A DNA stretch of 64,000 bases from Staphylococcus delphini (GCF_900636325.1 NZ_LR134263.1:1984001-2048000), one strand, 5' to 3'; shown: positions 1-10,322, numbered from the stretch's first letter. The notes: generated from the sequence alone by a model not told the origin. Numbers and translations: made by a program.

Positions 1-959
<959 letters not shown>

Positions 960-981
960 CTAGTGTAACACAAAGTATACG

Positions 982-1069
982 AACTGTTAAACAGTTTTCC
1001 TAAAGTTCTGTAACACTTGATAACACAACAGTAGAGGCAACTGTTATACCAATTCTTTCAAACTGTTAT
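982..1069. promoter_or_regulatory. AACTGTTA box cluster upstream of pdhA
   Basis: A perfect 15-base palindrome, AACTGTTAAACAGTT, sits at 982-996, 74 bases upstream of the pdhA start. Two further AACTGTTATA copies lie at 1039-1048 and 1060-1069, exactly 21 bases (two helical turns) apart, just beyond the end of the lipoprotein gene. Spacing and symmetry suggest a protein-binding operator controlling pdhA. I do not recognise the motif as a named regulator site, so this is inference from pattern. Confidence 0.4.
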
Positions 1070-1071
1070 AG

Positions 1072-1704
1072 TTAATTGTTAGCGATTTCATCAACATCTT
1101 GCTTTTCTGTTTGTACTTTACGGATCGCTTTTGTGTAGTCCTCTACTTTTTTCTGCATATTTTTTTGAACATCAGATAACGCTTTTGAACGCTTGTCGAC
1201 TTCTTCTTGTGTACCTGAATCTTCTTTAAAATAACTGAACAAATCTTTTTCTTTGTTGATGACGTCTTGATAGCCTTTAACGAAAGCATCGTGTTTTTTA
1301 TTTTTTTCTTCAATCGCTTTGTTCAATTCATCAAACTCTTTTTTATCATCTTCATCTTCAATTTTGTTCGACTCTGCTTTTGCCTTTTCGAAAGCTTTTT
1401 TAGAATGATTCATCGCTTCAACTTCTTTTTTCAATTGCTTTTCACGCTTGTTCGCATTGTCGAGCACTTGATCCACCTTATCTTGCACTTCAGCAATATT
1501 TTTACCACTAATTTCTTTTGATAGCTTTTCTTTTTCTTTCTCAAGCTTATTCATTTCTTTATTAACATCTTGTATCGGTGCTTCAGCTTTTTGCATATTT
1601 TCAAGTCCGTCATTGTACTTTTCAATATGTTCACCATCTTTGCTACAAGCCGCCAATAAAAATGTTGTGGCAACTGCTACTCCAATTGTTTTATGAAATT
1701 TCAT
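1072..1704 (-). CDS. YkyA-type putative cell-wall-binding lipoprotein
   Basis: Secreted lipoprotein of 210 residues. The chosen ATG at 1704 has a strong AAGGAGG ribosome site eight bases upstream; an in-frame start further out would place that site inside the gene. Residues 1-20 form a lipoprotein signal ending in the lipobox LLAAC, with Cys20 as the lipidated residue. The rest is highly charged, Lys/Glu-rich and predicted to be long coiled coil, with no enzymatic motif. Length, lipobox, charge and position between pdhA and def fit the YkyA family. The molecular role of this family is not established; attachment to membrane lipid facing the wall is the safe inference. Confidence 0.8.
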   Translation of the reverse strand: MKFHKTIGVAVATTFLLAACSKDGEHIEKYNDGLENMQKAEAPIQDVNKEMNKLEKEKEKLSKEISGKNIAEVQDKVDQVLDNANKREKQLKKEVEAMNHSKKAFEKAKAESNKIEDEDDKKEFDELNKAIEEKNKKHDAFVKGYQDVINKEKDLFSYFKEDSGTQEEVDKRSKALSDVQKNMQKKVEDYTKAIRKVQTEKQDVDEIANN

Positions 1705-1945
1705 TCTGGAGACCTCCTTATCTGTCACTCGTAATATTAATGAAAATAGCGCTATAATTCAAATATTCGCACATTTTTTGTCCTTTCACACATTTTTCAA
1801 GGACATATGCACAATGCTCCCTTTATGACGTGTATTAATTGCAGAAGTTAAAAATATGTCTATATACGATTTTAATTTTGAAAGTTTTCGACTATCACTT
1901 TATGGAATTTTTTTGATATATTATTAAATAAGGAAGGTGTCAAAA

Positions 1946-2497
1946 ATGTTAACAATGAAAGATATTATTAGAGATGGACATCCTACACTTCGCCAAAGAG
2001 CAAAAGAAGTGGTGTTCCCATTAACTGAAGAAGAACGACAAACTTTATTAGATATGCAAACTTTTTTAAAAAATAGTCAAGACCCAGCAATTGCTGAAAA
2101 ATATCAATTACGTAGTGGTGTTGGATTAGCGGCACCTCAAATTAATGTACCGAAACGCATGTTTGCGGTTTATTTACCAGATGATGGTGACGGACATTCA
2201 TATGATTTCGCGATTGTAAACCCAAAAATTGTGAGTCATAGTGTTCAAGATGCGTATTTGCCAACAGGTGAAGGTTGTTTGAGCGTGGACGAAGATATTC
2301 CAGGTCTTGTTCATCGTCATTATCGTATCAAACTTAAAGGTTATGATATTGATGGTAATGAGATTAACTTACGCTTGAAAGGTTATCCAGCGATTGTAGT
2401 GCAACATGAATTGGATCATCTTAACGGCGTACTGTTTTATGATCATATCGACCAAGACCATCCTTTACAGCCTAAAAATGGTGCGATGGAAGTTTAA
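1946..2497 (+). CDS. def: Peptide deformylase
   Basis: Removes the N-terminal formyl group from nascent proteins in the cytoplasm. The 183-residue product has all three deformylase motifs: GVGLAAPQ (58-65), EGCLS (109-113) and HELDH (154-158), so Cys111, His154 and His158 should bind the metal and Glu155 acts as the general base. Insertions relative to E. coli Def mark the Gram-positive type 2 class. The ATG at 1946 is preferred over an in-frame GTG at 1937 because it follows the AAGGAAGG ribosome site at a normal distance and gives the N-terminus usual in staphylococci. It reads toward a convergent small gene, with a palindromic element and terminator between. Confidence 0.97.
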   Translation: MLTMKDIIRDGHPTLRQRAKEVVFPLTEEERQTLLDMQTFLKNSQDPAIAEKYQLRSGVGLAAPQINVPKRMFAVYLPDDGDGHSYDFAIVNPKIVSHSVQDAYLPTGEGCLSVDEDIPGLVHRHYRIKLKGYDIDGNEINLRLKGYPAIVVQHELDHLNGVLFYDHIDQDHPLQPKNGAMEV

Positions 2498-2537
2498 GAA
2501 TAATAAACTATTTAAAACGATTTAAAAAAGTAGAGGG

Positions 2538-2820
2538 TGGGACAAAAATTTTTGATGCTATTGGTGCAGTATTTTGTTTATCTTGCCCTCCTTATGATTT
2601 GTGGTATTTGATTGCCCTTATGGCTTCGCGTTCTTAGGGGCTGGTCCTTCGACTAACCAACATTTGATTAAACTGTTACACTTGTTGAGATGTTAGTGGA
2701 TTCTCCGGACCAGCTAATCCCTCAAGAGTCTCAGCCTTCTGGGCAATCTTACATCAATGTAGTCGCATAGGGCAAGTTGATGAAATAAAGACAACCTATA
2801 GCATCTAATTTTTACGTCCA
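2538..2820. repeat. Long palindromic intergenic element, copy 1
   Basis: About 283 bases that fold onto themselves over nearly their whole length. The left end (2538-2564, TGGGACAAAAATTTTTGATG onward) matches the reverse complement of the right end (2795-2820). Inner paired blocks are CTGGTCC/GGACCAG (from 2641) and CCAACATTT/AGATGTTAG around a loop near 2675. It shares the core pattern (CGCGTTC..AGGGGCTG ... CTGATCCCTC..GAGTCTC) with copies near 5.7, 10.2, 14.9, 33.65, 45.7 and 60.9 kb. It lies between the convergent genes def and 3018-3290. I know no established name for it. Confidence 0.85.
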
Positions 2821-2881
2821 ATTCAGTTTTATATTTCGACGATGTTAGCATCATTTATGGATATAAGTCCATAAAAATATA

Positions 2882-2918
2882 GGAACTGGGAAAACTTAAT
2901 GACCCAGTCCCATTTCTT
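2882..2918 (+). terminator. Rho-independent terminator after def
   Basis: The stem GGAACTGGG / CCCAGTCCC (2882-2890 with 2903-2911) is followed by a T-rich run. It lies downstream of the palindromic element, so a def transcript would contain that element before terminating here. Confidence 0.6.
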
Positions 2919-3017
2919 TTTCATTTGCACAATGTTGTGGCATAAAAAAAGAGCGGGAAAGTCAATCCTTCGCCGCTGTTTGCTTCGTTGTGATACTATT
3001 TTAACTCTTCCGATACG

Positions 3018-3290
3018 TTACATAAACATGTCTCTAAGTTGTTTATAACGAATGCCCTCTTCATCCAATGCCTTTTTAAGTGTTTCAAATGTTTCAATAT
3101 CTAAAAATTCAGGGTCATGATTGTGTTTTCTAAAATAATGCGTTTCTTGCGTCGCCGTTTGAACTTCTTCATATTCAAAAAACATCGTCACTTCATTACG
3201 TCTTACTTCAAATTGAATTTCGCACAAAAACTTATCTTCCCGGTTCCGTTCGTTTTTAACTTCTTCTAGTAATTGACTCGCACTTTTCAT
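3018..3290 (-). CDS. Small hypothetical protein, 90 residues
   Basis: I do not recognise this family. The product is about 90 residues, strongly charged (many Glu, Lys, Arg), with no signal peptide or membrane segment, so it is probably cytoplasmic. It looks like a compact alpha/beta protein: a helix at residues 1-20, beta-rich middle, and a C-terminal helix rich in Leu/Lys/Asp. The ATG at 3290 is preferred because AGGTG sits six bases upstream; the overlapping GTG (3299) and ATG (3296) are too close to it. It is divergent from rpoY-rnjA. Codon use resembles its neighbours, supporting a real gene. Confidence 0.65.
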   Translation of the reverse strand: MKSASQLLEEVKNERNREDKFLCEIQFEVRRNEVTMFFEYEEVQTATQETHYFRKHNHDPEFLDIETFETLKKALDEEGIRYKQLRDMFM

Positions 3291-3630
3291 CTTCATCACC
3301 TATTTCGGGGAATTTTAAATGGGATTCCATTCATTTAATTATAAGATACTCTTTAGTTTATCACATTCCGCTTTATTTATTCGATGACATCATGTAAAAT
3401 ATAACCAACTGGGCTTGTATGTGCGTATCGCCATACACTCAAACGAGAACGGAAATTTAATATCTGCTATACATATTGAAAATGAGCAGTGAATGACTGG
3501 TGAATTGAATGATGTAGACATAATTAAAAATACATATTCGATTCATGTTTTTATTTTCACTCTTCATTTCAATTGTTCAAGCATATCAATCAATTAAAGA
3601 TAAGTGATCCAACTTAGGAGGAAAATATAT
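3291..3630. other. Divergent promoter region
   Basis: 340 bases separating the 90-residue hypothetical gene (minus) from rpoY (plus). It is AT-rich and must hold both promoters. I see no strong hairpin, riboswitch or clear small gene in it; the AGGAGG ribosome site for rpoY is at 3616-3621. Confidence 0.5.
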
Positions 3631-3846
3631 ATGTCAATTTTTAAAGTTTTTTATCAACATAATCGTGATGAAGTCATCGTACGTGAAAATACACAAAGCA
3701 TTTATGTTGAAGCACAATCTGAAGAACAAGTTCGTCGTTATTTGAAAGAACGTAACTACAATATTGAATTCATAACTAAATTAGAGGGCGCACATTTAGA
3801 ATATGAACAACAATCCGAACATTTTAATGTGGAGCGCGCGCAATAA
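3631..3846 (+). CDS. rpoY: RNA polymerase epsilon subunit
   Basis: Small accessory subunit of Firmicute RNA polymerase (formerly annotated YkzG/RpoY), 71 residues, acidic, with the family opening MSIFKVFYQ and the central segment rich in E/R around residues 30-45. It binds core polymerase near the beta-prime jaw in Bacillus; the exact role is debated. The ATG at 3631 has AGGAGG ten bases upstream; an upstream in-frame extension to 3604 is not supported. Its TAA overlaps the rnjA ATG (TAATG), so the two genes are translationally coupled, the arrangement expected in staphylococci and bacilli. Confidence 0.93.
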   Translation: MSIFKVFYQHNRDEVIVRENTQSIYVEAQSEEQVRRYLKERNYNIEFITKLEGAHLEYEQQSEHFNVERAQ

Positions 3847-5525
3847 TGAAACAACTTCAAAAAAATGAAGTTGGCGTATACGCGTTAGGTGGTTTAGGTG
3901 AAGTCGGTAAAAACACTTATGCCATCGAGTATAAAGATGAAATTGTAATCATTGATGCAGGAATCAAATTCCCCGACGATAATTTACTCGGTATCGATTA
4001 TGTGATACCAGACTACACATATCTTGAACAAAACCAAGATAAAATTGTAGGTTTAATTATCACGCATGGTCACGAAGATCATATCGGTGGTGTGCCCTAC
4101 CTGCTCAAAAAGATTAATGTACCGATTTACAGTGGTCCACTCGCACTCGGTTTAATTCGTAATAAATTAGAAGAACATCATTTGTTACGCCAAGCTGAAC
4201 TGATTGAAATCGATGAGGATACTGTCATTGACTCAAAACATTTTAAAGTGAGTTTTTATCTGACAACACACAGTATTCCTGAAGCATACGGTGTCATTGT
4301 CGATACGCCTGAAGGTAAAATCGTGCATACCGGTGACTTTAAGTTTGACTTTACACCCGTTGGCGCACCAGCCAATATTGGTAAAATGGCGCAACTCGGT
4401 GATGAAGGCGTACTCTGTTTACTTTCTGACTCTACCAATTCACTCGTGCCAGACTTTACACTGAGTGAACGTGAAGTCGGTCAAAACGTAGATAAAATTT
4501 TCCGTAATTGTACTGGTCGTATTATTTTTGCGACTTTCGCGTCAAACATTTATCGTGTGCAACAAGCCGTTGAAGCCGCAGTCAAATACAACCGTAAAAT
4601 CGTGACGTTTGGACGTTCGATGGAAAATAACATCAAAATCGGTACAGAGTTAGGCTACATTAAAGCGCCCCCTGAAACTTTCGTTGAGCCAAACAAAATT
4701 AATAGCATTCCAAAGCATGAATTATTAATTTTATGTACAGGCTCTCAAGGTGAACCGATGGCGGCGTTATCACGTATCGCAAATGGAACGCATAAGCAGA
4801 TTAAAATCATTCCTGAAGACACGGTCGTATTCAGTTCGTCACCGATTCCAGGTAATACAAAAAGCATTAACCGTACCATCAATGCCTTATATCAAGCTGG
4901 TGCTGAAGTCATTCATAGTAAGATTTCAAACATCCATACGTCAGGTCACGGTTCTCAAGGTGACCAACAGTTGATGTTACGCTTAATCAGACCGAAATAT
5001 TTCTTACCCATCCACGGTGAGTATCGTATGCTCGTGGCACACGGTCAAACAGGTGTGGATTGTGGCGTACCAGAAGAAAATGTCTTCATCCATGATATTG
5101 GTGACGTTCTCGCGTTGACACGAGACAGTGCGCGTACAGCAGGCCGTATCCCGTCAGGCAACGTATTAGTCGATGGTAGCGGTATTGGTGATATCGGTAA
5201 TGTCGTCATTCGCGACCGTAAGTTATTGTCTGAAGAAGGTCTAGTCATTGTCGTGGTTAGCATTGACTTCAACAAAAATCAACTGTTATCAGGTCCAGAC
5301 ATTATTTCACGTGGCTTTGTCTACATGCGTGAATCCGGTCAATTGATTTACGACGCCCAAAAGAAAATTAAGCAAGATGTCATCTATAAATTGAATAACA
5401 ACGAAAACATTCAATGGCATCAAGTGAAATCATCTATTATCGAAACATTACAACCGTACTTGTTTGAAAAAACAGCACGTAAACCAATGATCTTACCAGT
5501 CATTATGAAGGTTAATGAAAAATAG
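3846..5525 (+). CDS. rnjA: Ribonuclease J1
   Basis: Metallo-beta-lactamase/beta-CASP ribonuclease with 5'-exonuclease and endonuclease activity, central to mRNA decay and rRNA maturation. The 559-residue protein shows the zinc motif HGHEDH (residues 74-79), a second metal-binding segment near HTGDFK (about 160), the beta-CASP region, and [10 protein letters not shown] with PIHGEYRM near 365-390, all characteristic of RNase J. Length matches S. aureus RnjA. The start overlaps the rpoY stop by one base. A palindromic repeat and a clear terminator follow it. Confidence 0.97.
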   Translation: MKQLQKNEVGVYALGGLGEVGKNTYAIEYKDEIVIIDAGIKFPDDNLLGIDYVIPDYTYLEQNQDKIVGLIITHGHEDHIGGVPYLLKKINVPIYSGPLALGLIRNKLEEHHLLRQAELIEIDEDTVIDSKHFKVSFYLTTHSIPEAYGVIVDTPEGKIVHTGDFKFDFTPVGAPANIGKMAQLGDEGVLCLLSDSTNSLVPDFTLSEREVGQNVDKIFRNCTGRIIFATFASNIYRVQQAVEAAVKYNRKIVTFGRSMENNIKIGTELGYIKAPPETFVEPNKINSIPKHELLILCTGSQGEPMAALSRIANGTHKQIKIIPEDTVVFSSSPIPGNTKSINRTINALYQAGAEVIHSKISNIHTSGHGSQGDQQLMLRLIRPKYFLPIHGEYRMLVAHGQTGVDCGVPEENVFIHDIGDVLALTRDSARTAGRIPSGNVLVDGSGIGDIGNVVIRDRKLLSEEGLVIVVVSIDFNKNQLLSGPDIISRGFVYMRESGQLIYDAQKKIKQDVIYKLNNNENIQWHQVKSSIIETLQPYLFEKTARKPMILPVIMKVNEK

Positions 5526-5543
5526 ATATATCAATAAGGGAAC

Positions 5544-5835
5544 GAGAATAAGATATAAAAATTTTGATTGTCTTCATTAATATATTTAAAATGGATTTCC
5601 CTTATTGATTAGCTTTTAAATTTTCACAATTGCTGCCATGGACTCGCTTTCCTAGGGACTTGCCTCAACTAAATTCGGCTTTATTGAAAAGTACACTGAA
5701 TGAAGCCGAATTGGATTTTCGGCTGCGTCTGATCCCTCAGGAGTCTCGTCCATTTTAGCAATTTGAATTTTAACACTACGGAGCAATGAGACAAATTTAA
5801 ATGATGAAAAATCAAAAAGTTTTATCCTCATTCAC
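5544..5835. repeat. Long palindromic intergenic element, copy 2
   Basis: About 290 bases with near-complete dyad symmetry centred near 5690. The outer arms (5544-5570 against 5812-5835) pair imperfectly. Inner blocks are ACTCGC..CCTAGGGACT against GATCCCTCAGGAGTCTC, and AAATTCGGCTT / AAGCCGAATT at the apex. The apex differs from copy 1 but resembles copy 3. It separates rnjA from the convergent small membrane protein gene. Confidence 0.85.
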
Positions 5836-5882
5836 CTTAATTGCTTTTACATTTCCATATTTTGATTGTCGCTCATTGTAAA

Positions 5883-5925
5883 AAGAGGGCTTGGATACTT
5901 ATTGTTTCCAAGCCTCCTTTTTTAT
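5883..5925 (+). terminator. Rho-independent terminator after rnjA
   Basis: Strong stem GGCTTGGA / TCCAAGCC with an eleven-base loop followed by CTCCTTTTTT. It is beyond the palindromic element, so the rnjA transcript likely includes that element in its 3' end. Confidence 0.8.
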
Positions 5926-6030
5926 GTGTAAAGGACTGAAAAGCGCAATGTCGTTCGTCCTATACATGAGAGATTTTTTATCCATTTTTTCGCTAACTTT
6001 GTCGTTTTTTTATACTATCATCCATCTCTA

Positions 6031-6207
6031 TTACCAACCGCGCTTTTTCTCTTCTTTAATTTTATAATGTCGAAAACTTAAAGTAAGAATGAGCAATGTC
6101 CAAATTAATATATGACCTATCCAACCAAAGCCTATAGTAAAATAAACAACAATAAAACTGATAAATACGAGCAATGTTACAAGTCTTATAAAGCTTATCA
6201 CGTTCAT
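6031..6207 (-). CDS. Small integral membrane protein, 58 residues
   Basis: Predicted two-helix membrane protein. Hydrophobic spans run from about residue 3 to 22 and from 25 to 44, followed by a basic cytoplasmic tail (RHYKIKEEKKRGW). The ATG at 6207 follows AAAGGTG six bases upstream; the GTG at 6216 lies too close to that site. I do not recognise a family; such mini-membrane proteins often evade annotation. It lies between rnjA (convergent) and ktrC (same strand, upstream), from which it is separated by a terminator, so it should have its own promoter. Confidence 0.6.
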   Translation of the reverse strand: MNVISFIRLVTLLVFISFIVVYFTIGFGWIGHILIWTLLILTLSFRHYKIKEEKKRGW

Positions 6208-6439
6208 AACAATCACCTTTTGTCAAAATATTCTTTCAATTTTGGATATGATGCGACTCAAATCAGCATAATGCATAGTGGCTTGACTGACTACAAATGG
6301 TTGAACACCGTATTTGAAATCACTATTTTCAGCTTCTTATTTCCTTATGAATATCATAACACATTAAAATAAAAAAGTACACTTAATTTTGCACAACACA
6401 ATTTTCGCTATCACCTGTTTAACCACTCACGATGAGCAC

Positions 6440-6473
6440 AAAAAAGCGGAATAGTCTCCACCATTCCACTTCT
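6440..6473 (-). terminator. Terminator after ktrC
   Basis: Read on the minus strand, GTGGAATGGT pairs with ACTATTCCGC and is followed by TTTTTT. It starts seven bases past the ktrC stop. Confidence 0.8.
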
Positions 6474-6479
6474 CAATGA

Positions 6480-7139
6480 TTAATGTGCCATTTTCTTTTC
6501 AAATCGTGTTAAATCATTATCATGACCAATCATAATTAAAATATCATCAAATTCTAATCCCATATCTGGATCAGGTGCGACAATGATTTCCTTCCCTCTT
6601 TTAATCGCAATAATATTAATCCCAAACTTCGCACGAATATCTAAGTCGATAAGGGTTTGTCCTGCCATCGTTTCGCTCGCTTTAATTTCTACAATAGAGT
6701 GTTCATCAGAAAGCTCTAAATAATCGAGCACTGTTGCACTAGCCACATTATGCGCAATACGACGACCCATGTCTCTTTCAGGATGCACGACTGTATCGGC
6801 ACCAATTTTGTTTAAAATCTTGGCATGATAATCGTTTTGTGCTTTAGCCGTTACTTTTTTAACACCGAGTTCTTTAAGAATCAATGTTGTTAACGTACTT
6901 GCCTGAATGTTTTCCCCGATTGCCACGATGACATGATCAAAATTTCGAATTCCTAAACTTTTCATAACGGCTTCGTCAGTCGTATCAGCCACAACGGCAT
7001 GTGTCGCAATATCGCTGTATTCATCGACACGATTTTCATCTTTATCTATCGCCATGACGTCCATATCTAACGCGTTCAATTCTCTTACAATACTGCCACC
7101 GAAGCGACCTAGACCAATGACTACATACTCTTTATCCAT
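6480..7139 (-). CDS. ktrC: Potassium uptake regulatory subunit KtrC (RCK protein)
   Basis: Cytoplasmic gating subunit of Ktr potassium channels. The 219-residue protein has an N-terminal RCK_N/TrkA-N Rossmann domain with GLGRFGGS at residues 9-16 binding ATP/ADP, acidic residue Asp34 area, and a C-terminal RCK_C domain (about 135-219), the domain known to bind cyclic-di-AMP in S. aureus KtrC. No membrane segment is present, so it must pair with a KtrB/D pore encoded elsewhere. Position beside cydAB and rnjA matches S. aureus ktrC. AGGAGG precedes the ATG. Confidence 0.92.
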   Translation of the reverse strand: MDKEYVVIGLGRFGGSIVRELNALDMDVMAIDKDENRVDEYSDIATHAVVADTTDEAVMKSLGIRNFDHVIVAIGENIQASTLTTLILKELGVKKVTAKAQNDYHAKILNKIGADTVVHPERDMGRRIAHNVASATVLDYLELSDEHSIVEIKASETMAGQTLIDLDIRAKFGINIIAIKRGKEIIVAPDPDMGLEFDDILIMIGHDNDLTRFEKKMAH

Positions 7140-7171
7140 TTTTGGCCTCCTGAATTAAGTTAAATTAAAAA

Positions 7172-7220
7172 TGTGGGCTCAAAGTGCTCAGATGTTGATG
7201 ATCCTACACTTTAAGCCACA
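7172..7220 (-). terminator. Terminator after cydAB
   Basis: TGTGGCTTAAAGTG pairs with CACTTTGAGCCCACA on the minus strand around a ~20-base loop, followed by a TTTTAATTTA tract. It ends the cydAB unit before ktrC. Confidence 0.7.
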
Positions 7221-7287
7221 CATGTATTCCATACTATTATCATATTACTACAAAATGGTTAATGATGCACCGTTTTACTGGTCCATC

Positions 7288-8310
7288 TTACTTTTTACCG
7301 CGAACGTATTCTTTATCAAATACGAACAATTTAAATATGAAAAAGAGTGAAGGTAACAATAATAGTAAACCACCGATAAATGCAATGGTTAACACTAATG
7401 CCATACTATCATTGGTCACCGCATCGTCAATGTGCACGTACGGATATAAAATGTATGGCAACTTGCTTAATCCATATCCGAAAAAGGCTGTGCCCATTTG
7501 AATGATGACAAAAATAAATGCGATACCATGTGCTTTTTTCAAGAGTGTCAACATACCAGCAATGACAAAAGCGATGAAACTGATGATAAATAACCAGCCA
7601 TAATCAAACACTGCTGACATAAAATGCGCTTCATTTTGTATTCTTAATGATAAAAACACAAATAATGACATCATGATCATCGGTGCGCCCCACATTAAAA
7701 ACCATTTACGCATCAATTGATATGCGGATTTGTCTTTGGCACGGTGCGCATAAAATGTTAAAAATCCTGATGAAATGTATAGCACAGACACAATGGCTAA
7801 TAGTACGACCGCCCAACCGAATGGACTTAATAGTAATTCTGTCCAATTCAAATCAACGTTGCCTGAAGCTGACTCAGTGATATAACCGCCTTCAGAAATC
7901 GTTAATGCCGTTGAAAGTGAAGCCGGAATCAATAATCCTGATACCGCATATAACATGAGCCAAGACAACTTACTATCTTGACCATAATTTTCGAAAGCGT
8001 AAAAGGCGCCGCGAATCGAAAGTAAAATCAGTGCGATCGAACCTGGAATAAGTAAAACGGTGCCATAATAATAAGCCGTATCTGGGAAAAACCCTACAAT
8101 ACCTACAAAGAAAAAGATAAAAAATACATTTGTGACTTCCCATACCGGGTTCAAGTAACGTTGAATTAAACCATTAATTTCATGTGACTGCCCAAATAAC
8201 TTTGCATGTAACGAAAAAAATCCTGCGCCGAAATCAATCGAAGCGACGATGATATAACCCAATAAGAAAATCCAGAGTACTGTTATTCCTATTATTTCAT
8301 AACTCATCAT
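7288..8310 (-). CDS. cydB: Cytochrome bd-type quinol oxidase subunit II
   Basis: Membrane subunit partnering CydA in the bd oxidase, which reduces oxygen to water with electrons from menaquinol and works at low oxygen or under respiratory stress. The 340-residue protein is polytopic with about nine hydrophobic segments and carries the family N-terminus (WIFLLGYIIVASIDFGAG, residues 14-31). It overlaps the cydA stop by four bases, so the pair is translationally coupled. A terminator follows. Length and neighbourhood match staphylococcal cydB. Confidence 0.94.
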   Translation of the reverse strand: MMSYEIIGITVLWIFLLGYIIVASIDFGAGFFSLHAKLFGQSHEINGLIQRYLNPVWEVTNVFFIFFFVGIVGFFPDTAYYYGTVLLIPGSIALILLSIRGAFYAFENYGQDSKLSWLMLYAVSGLLIPASLSTALTISEGGYITESASGNVDLNWTELLLSPFGWAVVLLAIVSVLYISSGFLTFYAHRAKDKSAYQLMRKWFLMWGAPMIMMSLFVFLSLRIQNEAHFMSAVFDYGWLFIISFIAFVIAGMLTLLKKAHGIAFIFVIIQMGTAFFGYGLSKLPYILYPYVHIDDAVTNDSMALVLTIAFIGGLLLLLPSLFFIFKLFVFDKEYVRGKK

Positions 8311-9650
8311 GCATCACCTCTTTGCGTTAAACTTTCAATGTGCTGATAGGCAGGTTTATTTTTAAACATTCTTACAAGCACGTATGTGGCTGAGAATAAC
8401 AGCACGAAGTAAAGTATCGCAAATAGAATCGTCACAAACACGAGCCCACTTGCATCTGTCGCGGCATCTTGTACTTTTAAGAAACCTCTCACAATCCATG
8501 GTTGACGTCCAAGCTCCGTTAAGAACCATCCGAACTCAATCGCTAACATGGCTGCTGGACCTCCTAATAATGTGGCATACAGCAATAGTTTATGATGCGG
8601 GTTGAATTTTTTAATCCACAATGCCATGACATAAGCGAATGAAATGGCGAAACAGAAAATCCCAAAGAATACCATTAAATCAAAGAAATAATGGACAATG
8701 AGTGGGGGTAATTCATCTTTTGGAAATTCATTGAGTCCTTTGACTTCTGTATCAAAACTTGAATCCGATAAAAAGCTTAACGCACCTGGAATATGGAGGG
8801 CGCCTTTCACTTCTTGCGTTGATTCATCGAGCACACCAAATAACACGAGATCCGCTTGAGATTCTGTATTAAAATGCCATTCATATGCTGCAAGTTTCTC
8901 AGGTTGTTCTTGATGTAAAAACTTCGCTGATAAGTCCCCTGCTAACATTGATAACATTGAAAAAATAAGTCCTGCAATCATCGTCATTTTCAGTGCAGCT
9001 TGATGATAACGGCGATCTTTTTCAATTTTGTTTTTCAGTAACTTAAACGCTGCAATACTTGCTAAAATGAACGCCATTGTCATGAGTGCCGTTGCGACAA
9101 CATGAAATGATCGGACGAAAAATGACGCGTTAAACATCGCTGCTATTGGATCCACATTGACCATGCGTCCATTTTCTATAGTCATACCTGCCGGCGTATT
9201 CATGAACGAATTGACCGACGTAATAAAAAATGCTGAAAATGTACCACCAATAATCACTGGAATACTAATGAAAAAGTGTGTCCATTGATTTTTGAAACGA
9301 TTCCAAGTGTATAAATAAATACTTAAGAAAATCGCCTCAAAGAAAAACGCAAATGTTTCCATAAATAATGGTAAAGCAATGACGTGCCCACCTATTCGCA
9401 TAAATGTTGGCCATAGTAATGATAATTGTAAACCTATAATAGTCCCTGTTACTACCCCTACTGCCACGGTAATCGTATATCCCTTAGCCCAACGTTGCGC
9501 TAATGCAATATATTGAGCACTTTTCTTCTTAATGCCAATGAATTCTGCCATCGCAAAGAAAAGTGGCATACCTACACCAATTGTTGCAAAAATAATGTGG
9601 ACTGCAAGTGTCATACCTGTTAAAAACCGGCTAATATCCACTGCATCCAT
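8307..9650 (-). CDS. cydA: Cytochrome bd-type quinol oxidase subunit I
   Basis: Heme-bearing subunit of the bd oxidase, 447 residues, about nine membrane spans. Visible family markers include His18 in the first helix (heme ligand position), FHVVAT near residue 180 (second heme ligand region) and GRQPW near residue 380 in the quinol-oxidising part. The Q-loop is short, as in Gram-positive bd enzymes. It is the first gene of cydAB, with its promoter in 9651-9856, a region shared with the divergent glutaredoxin-like gene. Confidence 0.95.
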   Translation of the reverse strand: MDAVDISRFLTGMTLAVHIIFATIGVGMPLFFAMAEFIGIKKKSAQYIALAQRWAKGYTITVAVGVVTGTIIGLQLSLLWPTFMRIGGHVIALPLFMETFAFFFEAIFLSIYLYTWNRFKNQWTHFFISIPVIIGGTFSAFFITSVNSFMNTPAGMTIENGRMVNVDPIAAMFNASFFVRSFHVVATALMTMAFILASIAAFKLLKNKIEKDRRYHQAALKMTMIAGLIFSMLSMLAGDLSAKFLHQEQPEKLAAYEWHFNTESQADLVLFGVLDESTQEVKGALHIPGALSFLSDSSFDTEVKGLNEFPKDELPPLIVHYFFDLMVFFGIFCFAISFAYVMALWIKKFNPHHKLLLYATLLGGPAAMLAIEFGWFLTELGRQPWIVRGFLKVQDAATDASGLVFVTILFAILYFVLLFSATYVLVRMFKNKPAYQHIESLTQRGDA

Positions 9651-9740
9651 TTCATGACCTCCTTATCTATAATGAAAATGTCCATTCATTCATTATAAAC
9701 AATATACAGGTCACATTTATATATTTTTATTCATTAAGAC

Positions 9741-9776
9741 AATGACAATTTAATGACATGACTAAAATTTGTCATT
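9741..9776. promoter_or_regulatory. Inverted repeat between cydA and glutaredoxin-like gene
   Basis: AATGACAA (9741-9748) and TTGTCATT (9769-9776) form an inverted repeat with a 20-base spacer in the divergent promoter region. A third GACA lies between them. It does not match the Rex consensus and is reported only as a possible operator. Confidence 0.3.
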
Positions 9777-9856
9777 TTTATACAGTCGATTCAGTTGCAT
9801 TTTATTAAAGTGTCGATTAAGATGTAACAACAATTGATATGAAAGTAGGTGTCTCT

Positions 9857-10090
9857 ATGTCAGAAGTTATTATTTACACACAAAATGAATGTCCGCCATG
9901 TTCATTCGTCAAACAATATCTTGAAAATCACAATGTCCCATTTGAGGAACGAAACATTGCCAATTCAACATATCGAAACGAAATGATTGAACGTGATGCT
10001 TTTTCAACACCGTTCATATTAATTGATGGCGAGCCGATGTATCAAGTCGATTTAGATTTAATGAATGAGAAGCTTGGGATACAACCTTAA
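9857..10090 (+). CDS. Glutaredoxin/NrdH-like thiol-disulfide protein
   Basis: A 77-residue thioredoxin-fold protein. The redox motif CPPC is at residues 12-15 and the conserved cis-proline in STP at residues 50-52. Its size suits glutaredoxin or NrdH-type proteins that reduce disulfides in the cytoplasm. The start at 9857 follows GTAGGTG; the in-frame upstream ATG at 9839 lacks a ribosome site. It is monocistronic and divergent from cydA, with a palindromic element downstream. The physiological partner cannot be told from sequence; a role linked to ribonucleotide reductase or thiol homeostasis is only possible. Confidence 0.85.
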   Translation: MSEVIIYTQNECPPCSFVKQYLENHNVPFEERNIANSTYRNEMIERDAFSTPFILIDGEPMYQVDLDLMNEKLGIQP

Positions 10091-10121
10091 ATGCATTTCA
10101 AAGCATCGTTGTACGTAAAAC

Positions 10122-10322
10122 TGCCCTCTTTCCTACTTAGAAATACGGTATAATGATTGCCGTAATGGGTTCGCGTTTCCCAGGGGCTGAGTCTCAACTA
10201 AATTTGGCTTGACGTAATTGTACATCGGAAGGAAGCCAAATTGGATTTTCGACTTCAGCTGATCCCTCGGGAGTCTCACCCATTTTGGCATTCTTATTTT
10301 GAAAATGAGGGGAAAAGAGGGC
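10122..10322. repeat. Long palindromic intergenic element, copy 3
   Basis: About 200 bases symmetric around 10222. The outer arm TGCCCTCTTTCCT (10122) pairs with AGGGGAAAAGAGGGCG (10307-10322). The inner block has GCGTTTCCCAGGGGCTGA against CAGCTGATCCCTCGGGAG, and AAATTTGGCTT / AAGCCAAATT at the apex. It lies between the convergent glutaredoxin-like gene and ptsI. Confidence 0.85.

Noticed and set aside
1267..1521. 84-residue Phe-rich plus-strand frame
   Set aside because: Complement of the Lys/Glu-rich coiled-coil lipoprotein; the Phe-rich composition is the mirror of Lys and Glu codons.
6112..6372. 86-residue plus-strand frame
   Set aside because: It overlaps the small membrane protein gene on the other strand, has no ribosome site and poor codon use; shadow frame.
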